Both the position numbers and the translations under genes were made by a program. From positions 1 to 64,000 of IMG/VR virus record IMGVR_UViG_3300030090_007212: a DNA stretch of 64,000 nt; one strand, 5' to 3'. This DNA is from a virus. Positions 24,450-33,100 of the stretch are shown here, one piece after another (positions within the stretch are counted from its first letter, which is position 1; every line of letters begins with the position of its first letter). Under the pieces are notes generated by a model. The model saw only the letters and a program-made list of their open reading frames with translations, ran no database searches and was not told where the DNA came from.

Positions 24450-25283
24450 TTATATTATATTTGATGAGTCTATTTCTTGTATCATTTGGAAATGTATCTT
24501 TGCGATTCGATCTCGCCCCTCTTCACTTAAAAGTAATTTAGATTCTTCTCTATTAGTCATGAAGAAATTTTCTGATAAGATTGCTGGCATCACTACTTTT
24601 CGTAATACCCAAAAATTAGATTCTTTATCCGCATCTCCATCTCTAGTATCCATTCTCATTTTATGGGTAGGAAATTCTGCTTTTGCCTTTTCATGTAGCA
24701 CTTGAGCTATTTTATCCGATTTAGTTTCTCCTACTGTGGTGTAAACTGACCAACCATGAGCAGATTCTTTATTAAAACCATTTGCATGAACGGAAACATA
24801 TATACATTTTTTACCATCACTTTGTTGTCTTTCTCTATATATGTCATTTGCTTTATCTGTTCTCCATCTTAATGATAAATCCTTTTCTGTGTCCACCAAA
24901 TTAATACACTCAATTCCCGCTTTTTCACATAACTTAATAATTCGTTTTACAACCGCCCTATTAAACTCTCCCTCAAATAACTGACTACCATCTTCCCATT
25001 TAGGTGATCGTTTACCAGATGTTTGATATACACCATCTATAATACCTCCATGTCCATTATCTAATATCCATACATAACCTCCTTTAGTTGGGGAAGTATT
25101 ACTATATTTTAATTTTTCCCATGTTTTTGCACCCACTATACCATCTACCTTCAATCCTTTTTGACCTTGAAACTTCATAACAGCCAATTCGGTAGCCGGA
25201 CCGAAATCTCCATCTACCGTTATTTTCAGTAATTTTTGTAATTCCTTAACTTCTGCCCCCTTACTTCCTTTTTTTAAAACCAT
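24450..25283 (-). CDS. N-acetylmuramoyl-L-alanine amidase (Amidase_3) with peptidoglycan-binding domain
   Basis: 277 residues from ATG at 25283 (MVLKKGSKG); the frame is open to 25385 but that part overlaps the upstream gene. Residues 1-56 are PG_binding_1 (GSKGAEVKELQKLL, VDGDFGPATELAVMKFQ, GIVGAKTWEKL). The rest is an Amidase_3 domain: zinc ligands in DNGHGG, EGEFN and SVHANG, and the catalytic Glu in LSENFF. It cleaves the amide bond between MurNAc and L-Ala. No signal peptide, so it would need a holin to reach the wall. Probable endolysin. Confidence 0.9.
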   Translation of the reverse strand: MVLKKGSKGAEVKELQKLLKITVDGDFGPATELAVMKFQGQKGLKVDGIVGAKTWEKLKYSNTSPTKGGYVWILDNGHGGIIDGVYQTSGKRSPKWEDGSQLFEGEFNRAVVKRIIKLCEKAGIECINLVDTEKDLSLRWRTDKANDIYRERQQSDGKKCIYVSVHANGFNKESAHGWSVYTTVGETKSDKIAQVLHEKAKAEFPTHKMRMDTRDGDADKESNFWVLRKVVMPAILSENFFMTNREESKLLLSEEGRDRIAKIHFQMIQEIDSSNII

Positions 25284-25323
25284 CCTTTTTGTTTTTAATT
25301 TATTATTATTTAGGTATACTACC

Positions 25324-26043
25324 TTATCTTTCAGTTTCTTTATAATACGACTTAATTTCTTCATCCCATTGCTGTATAAATTCAAACATTATTTCTAATA
25401 TTTTATCAAAATATAACTCTAAACTCTTATCACTTAAATCTTTAGGGGGGTCAACAGGCATTTTTTCTTGATCCAGTAAATCATAATGATTACTTATCAT
25501 ATTATCATACATATATGTTCCTATCCCATCTTCATCCATACTCAATAAATCTATTACTATTTCTGTATTGGGTTGTTTAGATAATCTTAAATCAGAATAT
25601 ATGGTAGGGGGGTAATCTATATTTCTAACTTCCATTGTTATCATCTCTTCCGCCAGCATAGTCTCCATAGTTTCCATCGCCTCTACCCTCCAGCCAGGAT
25701 AAACCATCTTCCCTACAATATTCTCCATAAAATAATTCATTATAATTACATCTGACACACTATCATAATCGTCAATAGTATATTTCCCTAAATTATCTAA
25801 CGAATTAAATAAAATATCTCCATAGTTTTTATAGATGTTCCACATTTTAAAAATATAATCACCATCCTTTAAACCAAATGTAACCATCAAATCCCATATC
25901 TTTGCTTTATTAAGATCGTCCCAGTATTGATCATATTTTTTTTCTTTATGTAAAAACTTTAATACTGCCTTATCCATCTTAGTTAGGGTGTCGATATCAT
26001 CTATCACCCCTTCTACTAATATATTATTTAAAGTTATCTTCAT
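25324..26043 (-). CDS. Late protein, unknown
   Basis: 239 residues, acidic, Asp/Tyr/Met-rich. N-terminus MKITLNNILVEGVIDDID is loosely like the tag on 12816 and 22351. No enzyme motif seen. A terminator lies just upstream and a late-type motif 4 nt before the ATG, so the transcript starts here and likely continues into the amidase. Confidence 0.55.
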   Translation of the reverse strand: MKITLNNILVEGVIDDIDTLTKMDKAVLKFLHKEKKYDQYWDDLNKAKIWDLMVTFGLKDGDYIFKMWNIYKNYGDILFNSLDNLGKYTIDDYDSVSDVIIMNYFMENIVGKMVYPGWRVEAMETMETMLAEEMITMEVRNIDYPPTIYSDLRLSKQPNTEIVIDLLSMDEDGIGTYMYDNMISNHYDLLDQEKMPVDPPKDLSDKSLELYFDKILEIMFEFIQQWDEEIKSYYKETER

Positions 26044-26047
26044 ATTA

Positions 26048-26055
26048 ATAAATAT
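26048..26055 (-). promoter_or_regulatory. ATATTTAT motif upstream of 26043
   Basis: Minus strand CCATATTTATTAATATG: the motif ends 4 nt from the ATG and directly follows the upstream terminator, which makes a promoter role more likely. Confidence 0.5.
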
Positions 26056-26065
26056 GGTTTAGGCA

Positions 26066-26092
26066 CAAAAAAACCCATCGATAGATGGGTTT
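26066..26092 (-). terminator. Intrinsic terminator
   Basis: Minus strand stem AAACCCATC/GATGGGTTT with a 4-nt loop (TATC), followed by T7. Ends the transcript of the 26116-26964 gene. Confidence 0.88.
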
Positions 26093-26115
26093 AATGTGGT
26101 AGTAGTAATAAAATA

Positions 26116-26964
26116 TTAATCACCTAATAAATCTTTTCCTTTTACATTTTCCATTAAAGTAGAAAATACTTTTTCTTCTGTACCATAATCGTTAGTTTTA
26201 CCCATTTGATCCGAATACTTGTAATTGAATAATTTCTTCATTTTTTCTACATTCTCTTTAATAAACCCTTCATTCTTATAATTAAGAATTGTTGCTTCAT
26301 TTAAGTTTTCATCCCATCTAACTTTATAAGTTTGGTTACCGTCTGCCATTAGGAATATATTTTGATCTACTTTATAATTCTCAGGAATTAATTCTTTCAT
26401 CTGTTCATCAGATGTAAATTCATTTTTAAAATTTAATCTTTTCATTTTATTAGGTTTTGATTCATTCGTTACTCTCAAACGAGGAGTTTGATGTTGTGGA
26501 TTTTTACCATCATATTTAATTTTTTTGTATTCATCAGCGGCTTTAGTAAGTTTCTCATAAGTTTCATCTTCTTCATCAGTTTCACCAAATCCATCTTTAG
26601 TACCAAAATTCTTATCGTATTCTTTAGTGTCATTTAACTCATCTACTCTATCTTCAAATTTCTCATATACTTCACTACCTTCATCATCATATTTCAATGC
26701 TGACATTTTTCCAGCACCTAATCCTTCTATTTCGTATACATCTACATCGGCAGAATCTTCTTCTCTATCCACTTTAAGAACTGGATCCAATTCTTTTAAC
26801 TCATCACCATAGTAATCTTCTAATTTAGTTGCTATAGCTTTTAGTGCGTCTTTATTAATTGCACCATCTTCATCATGAACTTTCTCATATTCTTTTAGTC
26901 CAGGTGGGACAGTTTCTTCTTTAATAGTCACCTTAGTATTTTTCGTTAAAAATTTATCTTCCAT
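26116..26964 (-). CDS. Acidic late protein, unknown
   Basis: 282 residues; the first 160 are strongly acidic (many Glu/Asp/Lys), likely extended or helical. The last 100 contain FKNEFTSDEQMKELIP, VDQNIFLMADGNQTYKVRW and EKMKKLFNYKYSDQ. I recall similar C-terminal patterns in virion-associated proteins of other large phages, but cannot name a family. Flanked by a late-type motif upstream and a terminator downstream, so it is a single-gene unit. Confidence 0.55.
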   Translation of the reverse strand: MEDKFLTKNTKVTIKEETVPPGLKEYEKVHDEDGAINKDALKAIATKLEDYYGDELKELDPVLKVDREEDSADVDVYEIEGLGAGKMSALKYDDEGSEVYEKFEDRVDELNDTKEYDKNFGTKDGFGETDEEDETYEKLTKAADEYKKIKYDGKNPQHQTPRLRVTNESKPNKMKRLNFKNEFTSDEQMKELIPENYKVDQNIFLMADGNQTYKVRWDENLNEATILNYKNEGFIKENVEKMKKLFNYKYSDQMGKTNDYGTEEKVFSTLMENVKGKDLLGD

Positions 26965-26978
26965 TTTAATGTTTATTA

Positions 26979-26986
26979 ATAAATAT
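26979..26986 (-). promoter_or_regulatory. ATATTTAT motif upstream of 26964
   Basis: Minus strand GATATTTATTAATAAACATT, 14 nt before the ATG. The same 18-nt context (ATATTTATTAATAAACATT) is repeated before 28459. Confidence 0.5.
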
Positions 26987-27005
26987 CTTATAATTGATTA
27001 ATGTT

Positions 27006-28202
27006 CTATTTTTTAATCTTTAAATGTCTTTTTTTCACTATTTTGTTCTCTGCAAAGACATTATCTATCTTCATATCAGAAGTATCACTCAATGTGATAG
27101 GAGGACCTCCAGGACCACCCCATCCTTGATTACAATAAGGGTGTTTAGAACATTTTTTCTTAATATTAACAAATTTACCACCTGGATATGTTAATTTATG
27201 GGCCCCTCTCCAGTTCTTTTTATTTTTAGCCCACATTACTGGTGGAACATATGACCCTACCGCACCGGCATAATCAACTGCTTCTTCAATTTCTTCATCT
27301 TCTTCTAAAACATCTAAAGAATACATCTTACCAATAGGTTTATCCATCTTAGTAGTTGCCACACCATTTACGGATACTGGTATATCAGTTTTAATGTTTC
27401 TAGTTACAATGTCTTTAGTTAATGGCCCAATATATACACCTGACGAAGCTGTACCAGTGGCTTCTTCTATTTCTTCTTCATCAAATAAAGATGCCCATTC
27501 TTCATCTTCTTTTTCCCTTCTCCTCATCTCATCTTCTCTTCTTCTTTCAATTTCTCGAAAAATCTCATCTTTACTATATTTTCTACTATTCCTTTTCTTT
27601 AATTGATCTTTTAAAGATTGAGTAATATCGTTCATATCTAAATTTTCATGGTATATCTCCATATCTGCTAATAACAATTGTTCTTTTCCCTCTTTACTCT
27701 TTTCGTAAATATCTTTCTCAACTCGTATTGTTTTTTTATCCCCTTCCTTGTTTTCAACAGCAATTATACAATAATCAGGATTAGTATAATAATCAGAAAT
27801 TTCTTTTACATTAGCAGTTGCCAATTCTTTAGCTTCATCATTACTCAAATGGTTACTTTCTATTTGTGTCCCAATATTAATTTCTTTTATGATATCTTCA
27901 TTAGATTCATCAAATGTTAATTTTTGTAACTCTGGTTGTCCACTCATTGCTGCAGCCTTTCTAAATTCTTTACCAATATTAGATGTTTCCTCATTAACTT
28001 CTTCTCCTAAACATTTTATTCTCATTAAACCAATAAGTTCTTTTAAAATATGAATAGAATGATCATCTATCTTATCTCCATATTTAGATAGGAAAATATT
28101 AAACATTTTAACCGCAACTCTTAATTGCTTTTCATTTTCACAAGATTTAATTACTTTTTTAACCTTGTCATATTTTTGATATACTTCTCCTGTTTCCATC
28201 AT
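27006..28202 (-). CDS. Virion-associated-like protein, unknown
   Basis: 398 residues. The first 240 are charged and helical with an Arg/Glu-rich stretch (FREIERRREDEMRRREKEDEEW). The C-terminal 150 contain two acidic repeats (LDVLEEDEEIEEAV; DEEEIEEATG) and a Cys motif KKKCSKHPYCNQGWGGPGGPP, which resembles a conserved C-terminal element of other large-phage proteins. Stop is TAG. Start overlaps the upstream gene's TGA (ATGATG), so it is translationally coupled to 28199-28459. Confidence 0.5.
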   Translation of the reverse strand: MMETGEVYQKYDKVKKVIKSCENEKQLRVAVKMFNIFLSKYGDKIDDHSIHILKELIGLMRIKCLGEEVNEETSNIGKEFRKAAAMSGQPELQKLTFDESNEDIIKEINIGTQIESNHLSNDEAKELATANVKEISDYYTNPDYCIIAVENKEGDKKTIRVEKDIYEKSKEGKEQLLLADMEIYHENLDMNDITQSLKDQLKKRNSRKYSKDEIFREIERRREDEMRRREKEDEEWASLFDEEEIEEATGTASSGVYIGPLTKDIVTRNIKTDIPVSVNGVATTKMDKPIGKMYSLDVLEEDEEIEEAVDYAGAVGSYVPPVMWAKNKKNWRGAHKLTYPGGKFVNIKKKCSKHPYCNQGWGGPGGPPITLSDTSDMKIDNVFAENKIVKKRHLKIKK

Positions 28203-28459
28203 TTAATTGCATTTTTCCAAAACATCCTTCTCATCCATAATTCTCTATATAATTGTTCTAAAACATCTTTACTAATTTTTACCACTTCTTTTTCGAATTT
28301 AGTACCTTTAAGTTGTTTATCCACAATAGCGGTAACTTTTTTTTCCAAATCCTTACCAAAGGCATCTTTAATTTCCTTCCTAATCATCACACCGATTTTA
28401 TTCTCATCAGTTTTGGTTAGTGCTTCTTTAATTATATGGCGTAAATTCATATCTTCCAT
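28199..28459 (-). CDS. Small helical protein with tag-like N-terminus
   Basis: 86 residues; ATG at 28459, or 28450 (MNLRHIIKEALTK). From the second Met the start resembles the tag of other late proteins (M-x-L-x-x-II-KEAL). Lys-rich, helical. Coupled to the 27006 gene by an ATGA overlap. Confidence 0.5.
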   Translation of the reverse strand: MEDMNLRHIIKEALTKTDENKIGVMIRKEIKDAFGKDLEKKVTAIVDKQLKGTKFEKEVVKISKDVLEQLYRELWMRRMFWKNAIK

Positions 28460-28475
28460 AAGAGAATGTTTATTA

Positions 28476-28483
28476 ATAAATAT
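28476..28483 (-). promoter_or_regulatory. ATATTTAT motif upstream of 28459
   Basis: Minus strand TAATATTTATTAATAAACATT, 16 nt before ATG 28459; shares an 18-nt block with the site before 26964. Confidence 0.5.
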
Positions 28484-28502
28484 TAAAATAATGTAAAAAA
28501 AA

Positions 28503-28961
28503 CTACTTTAAAATTAATAAAGTAATGATAGGTAAAATTATAGAACCAGTAAAACCAAAAAACTTTAATACTTTCTGTTTTCTAATTTCTTTTTTCATAT
28601 TTTTTATAGTATCTTCTTTAAGTTCTATTTCTGTATTTTTATTATCCAATATAGATTGAAAATTAGATACTTGCAATTCCAAATTTTGAGATTTTTTAGT
28701 TAACTTTACTATAACATCTTTTTGTAAAGTGATGGTTTGAGTATTTAAAGAATCTTTTTCTTTATAAATTGTAAGCAAGCTATCAACTACCTCATATTCC
28801 ATAAGGTCACTTAAAATTATTTTGGCGTCTTCAAGATTCATTATTACTAATGTATCTCCGTTCTCATTGACTGTTGTTTTTACCTCTCCTTTTGAGATAG
28901 TCTGAGATTGACTCGGTAACGCCATCACTATCAAGATTATCAACGATATCAGGTATTTCAT
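28503..28961 (-). CDS. Spanin-like exported protein
   Basis: 152 residues. Begins MKYLISLIILIVMALPSQSQ: signal peptide with likely cleavage after SQSQ; no lipobox Cys. The middle (about 50-120) is coiled coil. The C-terminus has a hydrophobic helix (FFGFTGSIILPIITLLIL). It overlaps the upstream gene by 98 nt in another frame, a layout typical of two-part spanins. Because it lacks a lipid anchor but has a C-terminal membrane segment, it does not fit a classical Rz1 and may be a variant. Role in outer-membrane disruption is inferred from position. Confidence 0.5.
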   Translation of the reverse strand: MKYLISLIILIVMALPSQSQTISKGEVKTTVNENGDTLVIMNLEDAKIILSDLMEYEVVDSLLTIYKEKDSLNTQTITLQKDVIVKLTKKSQNLELQVSNFQSILDNKNTEIELKEDTIKNMKKEIRKQKVLKFFGFTGSIILPIITLLILK

Positions 28962-29247
28962 CTCTTTTTCTTTCTAATTCTTTTAATTTTATTTCTGTAT
29001 TCCGTAATAAAGCTTCCGTACTATCAATAGTAAAAAGTATTTGTTGTATTTCCTCTTCTAATTTCTTATTTAATGCAACTATACTATCATTAGAAATTAA
29101 TAATTCTTTATTTTTCTTTTTTAGAATATTAATTTCATTTTCATATTCCTCAATCGGAACGGATGGTCTAAACAATAAACTTAATACTAATGCACCCCCT
29201 AGTATTAATATAAAAATAGTTTTTAAATCAATATTAATATTAAGCAT
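28864..29247 (-). CDS. Inner-membrane spanin-like protein
   Basis: 127 residues from ATG at 29247, which overlaps the upstream stop by 8 nt; a longer frame to 29295 is less likely. One N-terminal membrane helix (TIFILILGGALVLSLLF), then a periplasmic coiled coil rich in Glu/Lys/Leu (YENEINILKKKNKELL, LNKKLEEEIQQIL, NTEIKLKELERKRDEI). This is the topology of Rz-type inner spanins. Located between two amidase genes in a lysis region. Confidence 0.6.
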   Translation of the reverse strand: MLNINIDLKTIFILILGGALVLSLLFRPSVPIEEYENEINILKKKNKELLISNDSIVALNKKLEEEIQQILFTIDSTEALLRNTEIKLKELERKRDEIPDIVDNLDSDGVTESISDYLKRRGKNNSQ

Positions 29248-29773
29248 CTTGAAATGGTGTTTGGGGCATAGTTTCACCTCCACCTTCTTCACCAAATGCT
29301 GGGTCTTCTAATGCTTGTGGACCTTCTTCCGCATTTTCTTCGTCTACCAATTCATTTTGGTATTCCTCCGCAATTCTATTCGCCCACTCATCTGACCATG
29401 TTTCATAATACCCTACTAATTTTTTAATCTGATTTAAAGTATCATCTCTTAATTGTAATAAATCAGTAGAAATATAAACTCCTCTACTATCATCTAAAGA
29501 ATAATACCATTCTATCCCATTATCAGTAAACTCCCCACTAAATTCTACATTTTGTGCTTTAGGATACAATTTAAATTTATTAAATTTAACTCTAGGAGTA
29601 ACAGTATCACGAAACTTCTTTTCCTCTTCAGCTACTTCAGTAGGATCCAATTCTTGTTCAGTAGACGCATTTTGATCTTGTTCAGTTAAAACTTTCCTAT
29701 TATTATTTGTGTGTTTTCTATTACTTTCACGTATTAGATCTAACATCTTTCTCGTTTCATCGTGCTGATTCAT
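29240..29773 (-). CDS. Hypothetical protein, acidic C-terminus
   Basis: 177 residues. Begins MNQHDETRKMLDLIRESNRK, distantly like the late-protein tag. Middle is beta-rich (VKFNKFKLYPKAQNVEFSGEF), C-terminus is acidic and Gly/Pro-rich. Overlaps both neighbours (17 nt upstream, 8 nt downstream), so it is translationally coupled within the lysis region. Confidence 0.5.
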   Translation of the reverse strand: MNQHDETRKMLDLIRESNRKHTNNNRKVLTEQDQNASTEQELDPTEVAEEEKKFRDTVTPRVKFNKFKLYPKAQNVEFSGEFTDNGIEWYYSLDDSRGVYISTDLLQLRDDTLNQIKKLVGYYETWSDEWANRIAEEYQNELVDEENAEEGPQALEDPAFGEEGGGETMPQTPFQDA

Positions 29774-30389
29774 AATTCTTTATTTTTTCTATTCTTTTTT
29801 TAAACTTCTTAAAATCCCACGCTGGACTTAAATCCGTTTTTTCTTTATAATAATTACTTCTATAGGTAATACCTTCAAATACTTCGATACCACTTACATA
29901 AGTATTATGTCCAACACAATGGTTGGGTATTTCATAATTTTCACATAAATAATTAATCAATTCAGCAGTGGCTTTAATTTGGGAAGCTGTATAAGGATCC
30001 CAATATAAAAATCCTCTCCATCGTTTTTCAATTACTTTTGCTTTTCTTTTATAAATATTACCAACCCAATCAATATACCTATCTTTTATTAAATCTTTTA
30101 ATAACCATCCTTGATTTTCAACAGTTATAGAAATTATTTTTTTATCAATACGTTTTTCATCAATAAAATCTGAATAATATTTAGGATCATAATGTTGGTA
30201 AATATTTCCTTTTCTATCTATAGTAAAAGTAGATGTCTTAGTATAATTACCCCCTAACCTATATTCCCAACCTTTAACATGGTGTAAATTGTTACTAAAA
30301 GAATTACCTAATACTATTTGATGTTTAGGGAATTCTTTTTTATGGTAGTTAGAATTTTTTAATTTATATTTCTTCTTATCTATAATCAT
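29757..30389 (-). CDS. N-acetylmuramoyl-L-alanine amidase (Amidase_2/T7 lysozyme-like)
   Basis: 210 residues. HQIVLGNSFSNNLHHVKGW places two or three His at the zinc-site position, and CVGHNTYVSG near 170-176 gives the second zinc ligand. FLYWDPYTASQIKATAELINYLCENYEIP is the family's conserved helix. This matches phage amidases of the Amidase_2 family. It is a second MurNAc-Ala amidase besides 24450-25283. The start overlaps the upstream stop (TAATG). Confidence 0.82.
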   Translation of the reverse strand: MIIDKKKYKLKNSNYHKKEFPKHQIVLGNSFSNNLHHVKGWEYRLGGNYTKTSTFTIDRKGNIYQHYDPKYYSDFIDEKRIDKKIISITVENQGWLLKDLIKDRYIDWVGNIYKRKAKVIEKRWRGFLYWDPYTASQIKATAELINYLCENYEIPNHCVGHNTYVSGIEVFEGITYRSNYYKEKTDLSPAWDFKKFKKRIEKIKNYESAR

Positions 30390-31327
30390 TAATCAATTCT
30401 TTCTATATTAGTTTTTCCTCCACTTTTAGGTGAAATTATAGGAGTTTCTTTAGGTTGTTTTTTTTCTTTTATTTTTGCCTCCATAAAATCTAACATTGCT
30501 GTAGGATTATCTGATTTTTTTAATTGATCTATAAGAAATTTACGCTTTTCTTCGATGGTACTCTCAGGAGTTTCCGTTATAGTTTCTATTTCTTCCACCT
30601 GCTTTATAGACTCTTCTAAATGTTCTTTATTCTTTTCGGATTTTAAAAGATATTCTGTTTCATCTTCCTCATCTTCAATGTTACTATCACCTTCGTCTAC
30701 ATCAGGTTCTTCTTCCGTAGGTTTTTCTACTGGTTGTGTTGGTTCCGGATATAATTCCTCTTCCGATTTAACCGACTCGGATTTTTTTTTATTTTCTTCT
30801 ACTTTTTCTACTATTAATTGATTGCGTTTTTCAAAATAATCTTCTACTTTTTCTTTTTCGTCTGGCTTTAATTTATAATTAACAAAGAAATGTAAAGAAG
30901 TTAAAGAGATAATTGGTAATAAGCCACCTTCCAATAATGCCAACCATCTTTTAAGTCCTACCGTGTCATTAACATCTGTACCCATTATTTCCCATATTGG
31001 TAATGTTAATTCCACCCAAGATTTAAAAAGTTCTCCATCAGAATCTATTTCTTTAAAACAGAAAAATATATTACCTATTATTTGAATGAATGTAACAATA
31101 CCAAACATAAACCATACTCCGGCTTTAGATTGGTTATTTACTGCTACCAGTGCCGTCATAGCGGCTATCTCAATGGCGATAGACAAATACATCGCCCACA
31201 TCATAGGATTTGCCATATCATACCACGTTACTACGTGAGATATAGAAATGATTGCAACCAACACTATAGGTACCAGAAACATTGACCTATGAGGGTTGTG
31301 TTTAATCCAACTAAGTACTTTTTTCAT
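30389..31327 (-). CDS. Four-helix membrane protein with acidic cytoplasmic tail; holin candidate
   Basis: 312 residues. Membrane helices at about 14-34, 42-65, 69-90 and 126-150; the last 150 residues are acidic, Glu/Pro-rich and cytoplasmic (EELYPEPTQPVEKPTEEEPDVDEGDSN), ending in a basic stretch. Lies between an amidase and a small anchored protein. Position in the lysis region makes a holin role possible, but it is larger than common holins. Coupled on both sides by TAATG overlaps. Confidence 0.55.
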   Translation of the reverse strand: MKKVLSWIKHNPHRSMFLVPIVLVAIISISHVVTWYDMANPMMWAMYLSIAIEIAAMTALVAVNNQSKAGVWFMFGIVTFIQIIGNIFFCFKEIDSDGELFKSWVELTLPIWEIMGTDVNDTVGLKRWLALLEGGLLPIISLTSLHFFVNYKLKPDEKEKVEDYFEKRNQLIVEKVEENKKKSESVKSEEELYPEPTQPVEKPTEEEPDVDEGDSNIEDEEDETEYLLKSEKNKEHLEESIKQVEEIETITETPESTIEEKRKFLIDQLKKSDNPTAMLDFMEAKIKEKKQPKETPIISPKSGGKTNIERID

Positions 31328-31635
31328 TAATCTTCTTTTTCGTATTCGTTCTTTAACTGATTGATGGGGACTCTATTTTTATCTGATAATTCCTCTAATT
31401 CTAAAGATTTCCAAAAAGGAGTTTCTTTTACTATATCAATCATTTCATTAGTAGTAATAGTTTTACCATTTATTTTTTCTACCACACTATCTAACTCAAT
31501 AAGTTTATTATCTATTCGTTTTTCGGTTTTTTCTATATTAGTATTCGTAGTACATGTTTTAAAAAAAATAACAATAACTAAAAAGAAAACTAAAATATTA
31601 CCTTTTGTGTTTATAAAATTCAATATGTTTTTCAT
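31327..31635 (-). CDS. Small anchored protein
   Basis: 102 residues. N-terminal hydrophobic helix (ILVFFLVIVIFFKTC) and a Cys at its end that is not in a standard lipobox; then a charged coiled-coil-like region (IEKTEKRIDNKLIELDSVVEKI). Signal anchor or atypical lipoprotein. First gene of the lysis run, with a late-type motif 14 nt upstream. Confidence 0.5.
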   Translation of the reverse strand: MKNILNFINTKGNILVFFLVIVIFFKTCTTNTNIEKTEKRIDNKLIELDSVVEKINGKTITTNEMIDIVKETPFWKSLELEELSDKNRVPINQLKNEYEKED

Positions 31636-31649
31636 AATACTCTTTTTTA

Positions 31650-31657
31650 ATAAATAT
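31650..31657 (-). promoter_or_regulatory. ATATTTAT motif upstream of the lysis run
   Basis: Minus strand AGAATATTTATTAAAAAAG, 14 nt before ATG 31635. The sigma-gene terminator lies just upstream, so this should start a new transcript. Confidence 0.45.
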
Positions 31658-31695
31658 TCTTTTACAATAAATAATGATAAAATATAAAAAAGTGT

Positions 31696-31724
31696 ATAAA
31701 AAAAGGGGGTAAATACCCCCTTTT
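31696..31724 (-). terminator. Intrinsic terminator after the sigma gene
   Basis: Minus strand stem AAAAGGGGGT/ACCCCCTTTT, loop of four, followed by a T-run. Separates the sigma-factor unit from the lysis region. Confidence 0.9.
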
Positions 31725-31744
31725 CTCTATAAAGTTAATTTTTT

Positions 31745-32545
31745 TTACTCAAAGTAGTTAAATAAATCCCCTACATTATTTCGTATTTTTCTAATTGCAG
31801 CTTCTTTAATTTGACGTATTCTCTCTTTAGTTAAATCAAATTCCTCACCTATTGCCTCCAAAGTCATAGGTTCACCATATATACCAAAATAACAATTAAC
31901 TATCTCTTTTTCTCTATAAGATAATTTAGACATAACCATTTCTAATTGATATTTTAAAGTGTCTTCTTTTTCATTCATCTTATCAGGACTATCAAAAATA
32001 TCATCTTTAAGTAAAGAGCTTAACTCATCACCTTCTTCATTGATGGGCGCACTTAAAGATGAACAAGAAGGAACATGAATATATTCTATCTCATTACAAC
32101 TAGGTTTACGTTGGTTTTCCATTTCAAACCTTTCTATTTCCTTTTTAATTTTAGAAAGTTTATTAATCATATTTGCTGGTAATCTAACAGTCCGAGAATT
32201 ATCATTCAAAGATTGTAAAATAGCTTGTTTAACCCACCATACTGCATATGAAATAAATCTATATCCTTTAGTATGATCAAACCTTTTGGCTGCAGTAATT
32301 AGTCCGTAATTACCTTCTGAAATTAAATCGGCTAAAGGTACTCCTTGATTTTGATATTCCTTTGCCACTGCAATAACAAATCTAAGATTAGCATTAACTA
32401 ATTCTTCTATAGCAGTATCGTCACCTGCCGCAATACGTTTAGCCAATTCTAATTCAAATTGAGGGGTTATTACATCGTGTTTACGTACGTCTTTTAAATA
32501 CATAGACATACAATCTTCTTTAGTGTTAATAAATCTTTTATTCAT
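31745..32545 (-). CDS. rpoD: RpoD-like sigma-70 factor
   Basis: 266 residues. Region 1.2 (SMYLKDVRKHDVITPQFELELAKRI), region 2 (NANLRFVIAVAKEYQNQG, ADLISEGNYGLITAAKRFD, YRFISYAVWWVKQAILQSL), region 3 start (RTVRLPANMINKLSKI) and region 4 (REKEIVNCYFG, LEAIGEEFDLTKERIRQIKEAAIRKIR) are all present. It resembles the compact Bacteroidetes RpoD (about 285 residues), unlike the T4 late factor gp55, which is far more divergent. It lies downstream of a host-type promoter and is closed by a strong terminator. It may redirect host polymerase to phage promoters, for example the ATATTTAT class (inference). Confidence 0.93.
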   Translation of the reverse strand: MNKRFINTKEDCMSMYLKDVRKHDVITPQFELELAKRIAAGDDTAIEELVNANLRFVIAVAKEYQNQGVPLADLISEGNYGLITAAKRFDHTKGYRFISYAVWWVKQAILQSLNDNSRTVRLPANMINKLSKIKKEIERFEMENQRKPSCNEIEYIHVPSCSSLSAPINEEGDELSSLLKDDIFDSPDKMNEKEDTLKYQLEMVMSKLSYREKEIVNCYFGIYGEPMTLEAIGEEFDLTKERIRQIKEAAIRKIRNNVGDLFNYFE

Positions 32546-32553
32546 ATATTACA

Positions 32554-33066
32554 TTATTTATCGTTGGAATAGTTATTTAATATTTCTTTTTCTTTATTAG
32601 TTAAATTTTTAATACCTACTTTACTTATTTTATCTAATATATCATCCACAGTAGGTGTGTCTTCTTGATCCACTTTAAATTTAAAAGGTAAACTACCTTC
32701 TTCTTCCATTTCTTCTTTTATCGTTTTAATAAATTCCTTTATACCTTCTGAAATATGTTGGAAAGAATTATCCCCATAATGATCTATTTTACCTCCAAAT
32801 AAGGCTTGTTGAAATTCTTCGTTATTTAGATTAGCAGAAAATGTAGCAGGTAACATTTCAAAAATTATGTAATCCCTTTCATGCATATTAAGAAATTCTT
32901 CTATTTCACTTAATACTAAAGCTGATCTAAAAGTAGTAATTATAACATCATTACCACTAACAAAATTTGCGGTAGGTTCCGAAATAAATGAAAGATCTTT
33001 TTTTAATTCTTCTATGTCACCAAATCCTGTGAGACAATACGACCTTAAAAACATTTTATTTTCCAT
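32554..33066 (-). CDS. Hypothetical protein with DUF6576-like C-terminus
   Basis: 170 residues. The first 120 are not recognised. The last 35 (VDDILDKISKVGIKNLTNKEKEILNNYS) match the short VDxILDKISxxGxxSLTxxEKxxL motif found at the C-terminus of Bacteroidetes rhomboid proteases. Upstream of, and likely co-transcribed with, the sigma factor (8-nt gap). Confidence 0.55.
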   Translation of the reverse strand: MENKMFLRSYCLTGFGDIEELKKDLSFISEPTANFVSGNDVIITTFRSALVLSEIEEFLNMHERDYIIFEMLPATFSANLNNEEFQQALFGGKIDHYGDNSFQHISEGIKEFIKTIKEEMEEEGSLPFKFKVDQEDTPTVDDILDKISKVGIKNLTNKEKEILNNYSNDK

Positions 33067-33085
33067 CTCAGTGAGTTTGTTTTAA

Positions 33086-33093
33086 ATAAATAC
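33086..33093 (-). promoter_or_regulatory. GTATTTAT element before 33066
   Basis: Minus strand AAGTATTTATTTAAAAC, 19 nt upstream of the ATG; a late-type variant downstream of the host-type promoter, so the sigma unit may be transcribed by both classes. Confidence 0.3.
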
Positions 33094-33100
33094 TTACAAA

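Noticed and set aside
24450-25385. Longer start of the Amidase_3 gene at 25385
   Set aside because: The extra 34 codons overlap the end of the upstream gene, and the peptidoglycan-binding domain begins right after the ATG at 25283.
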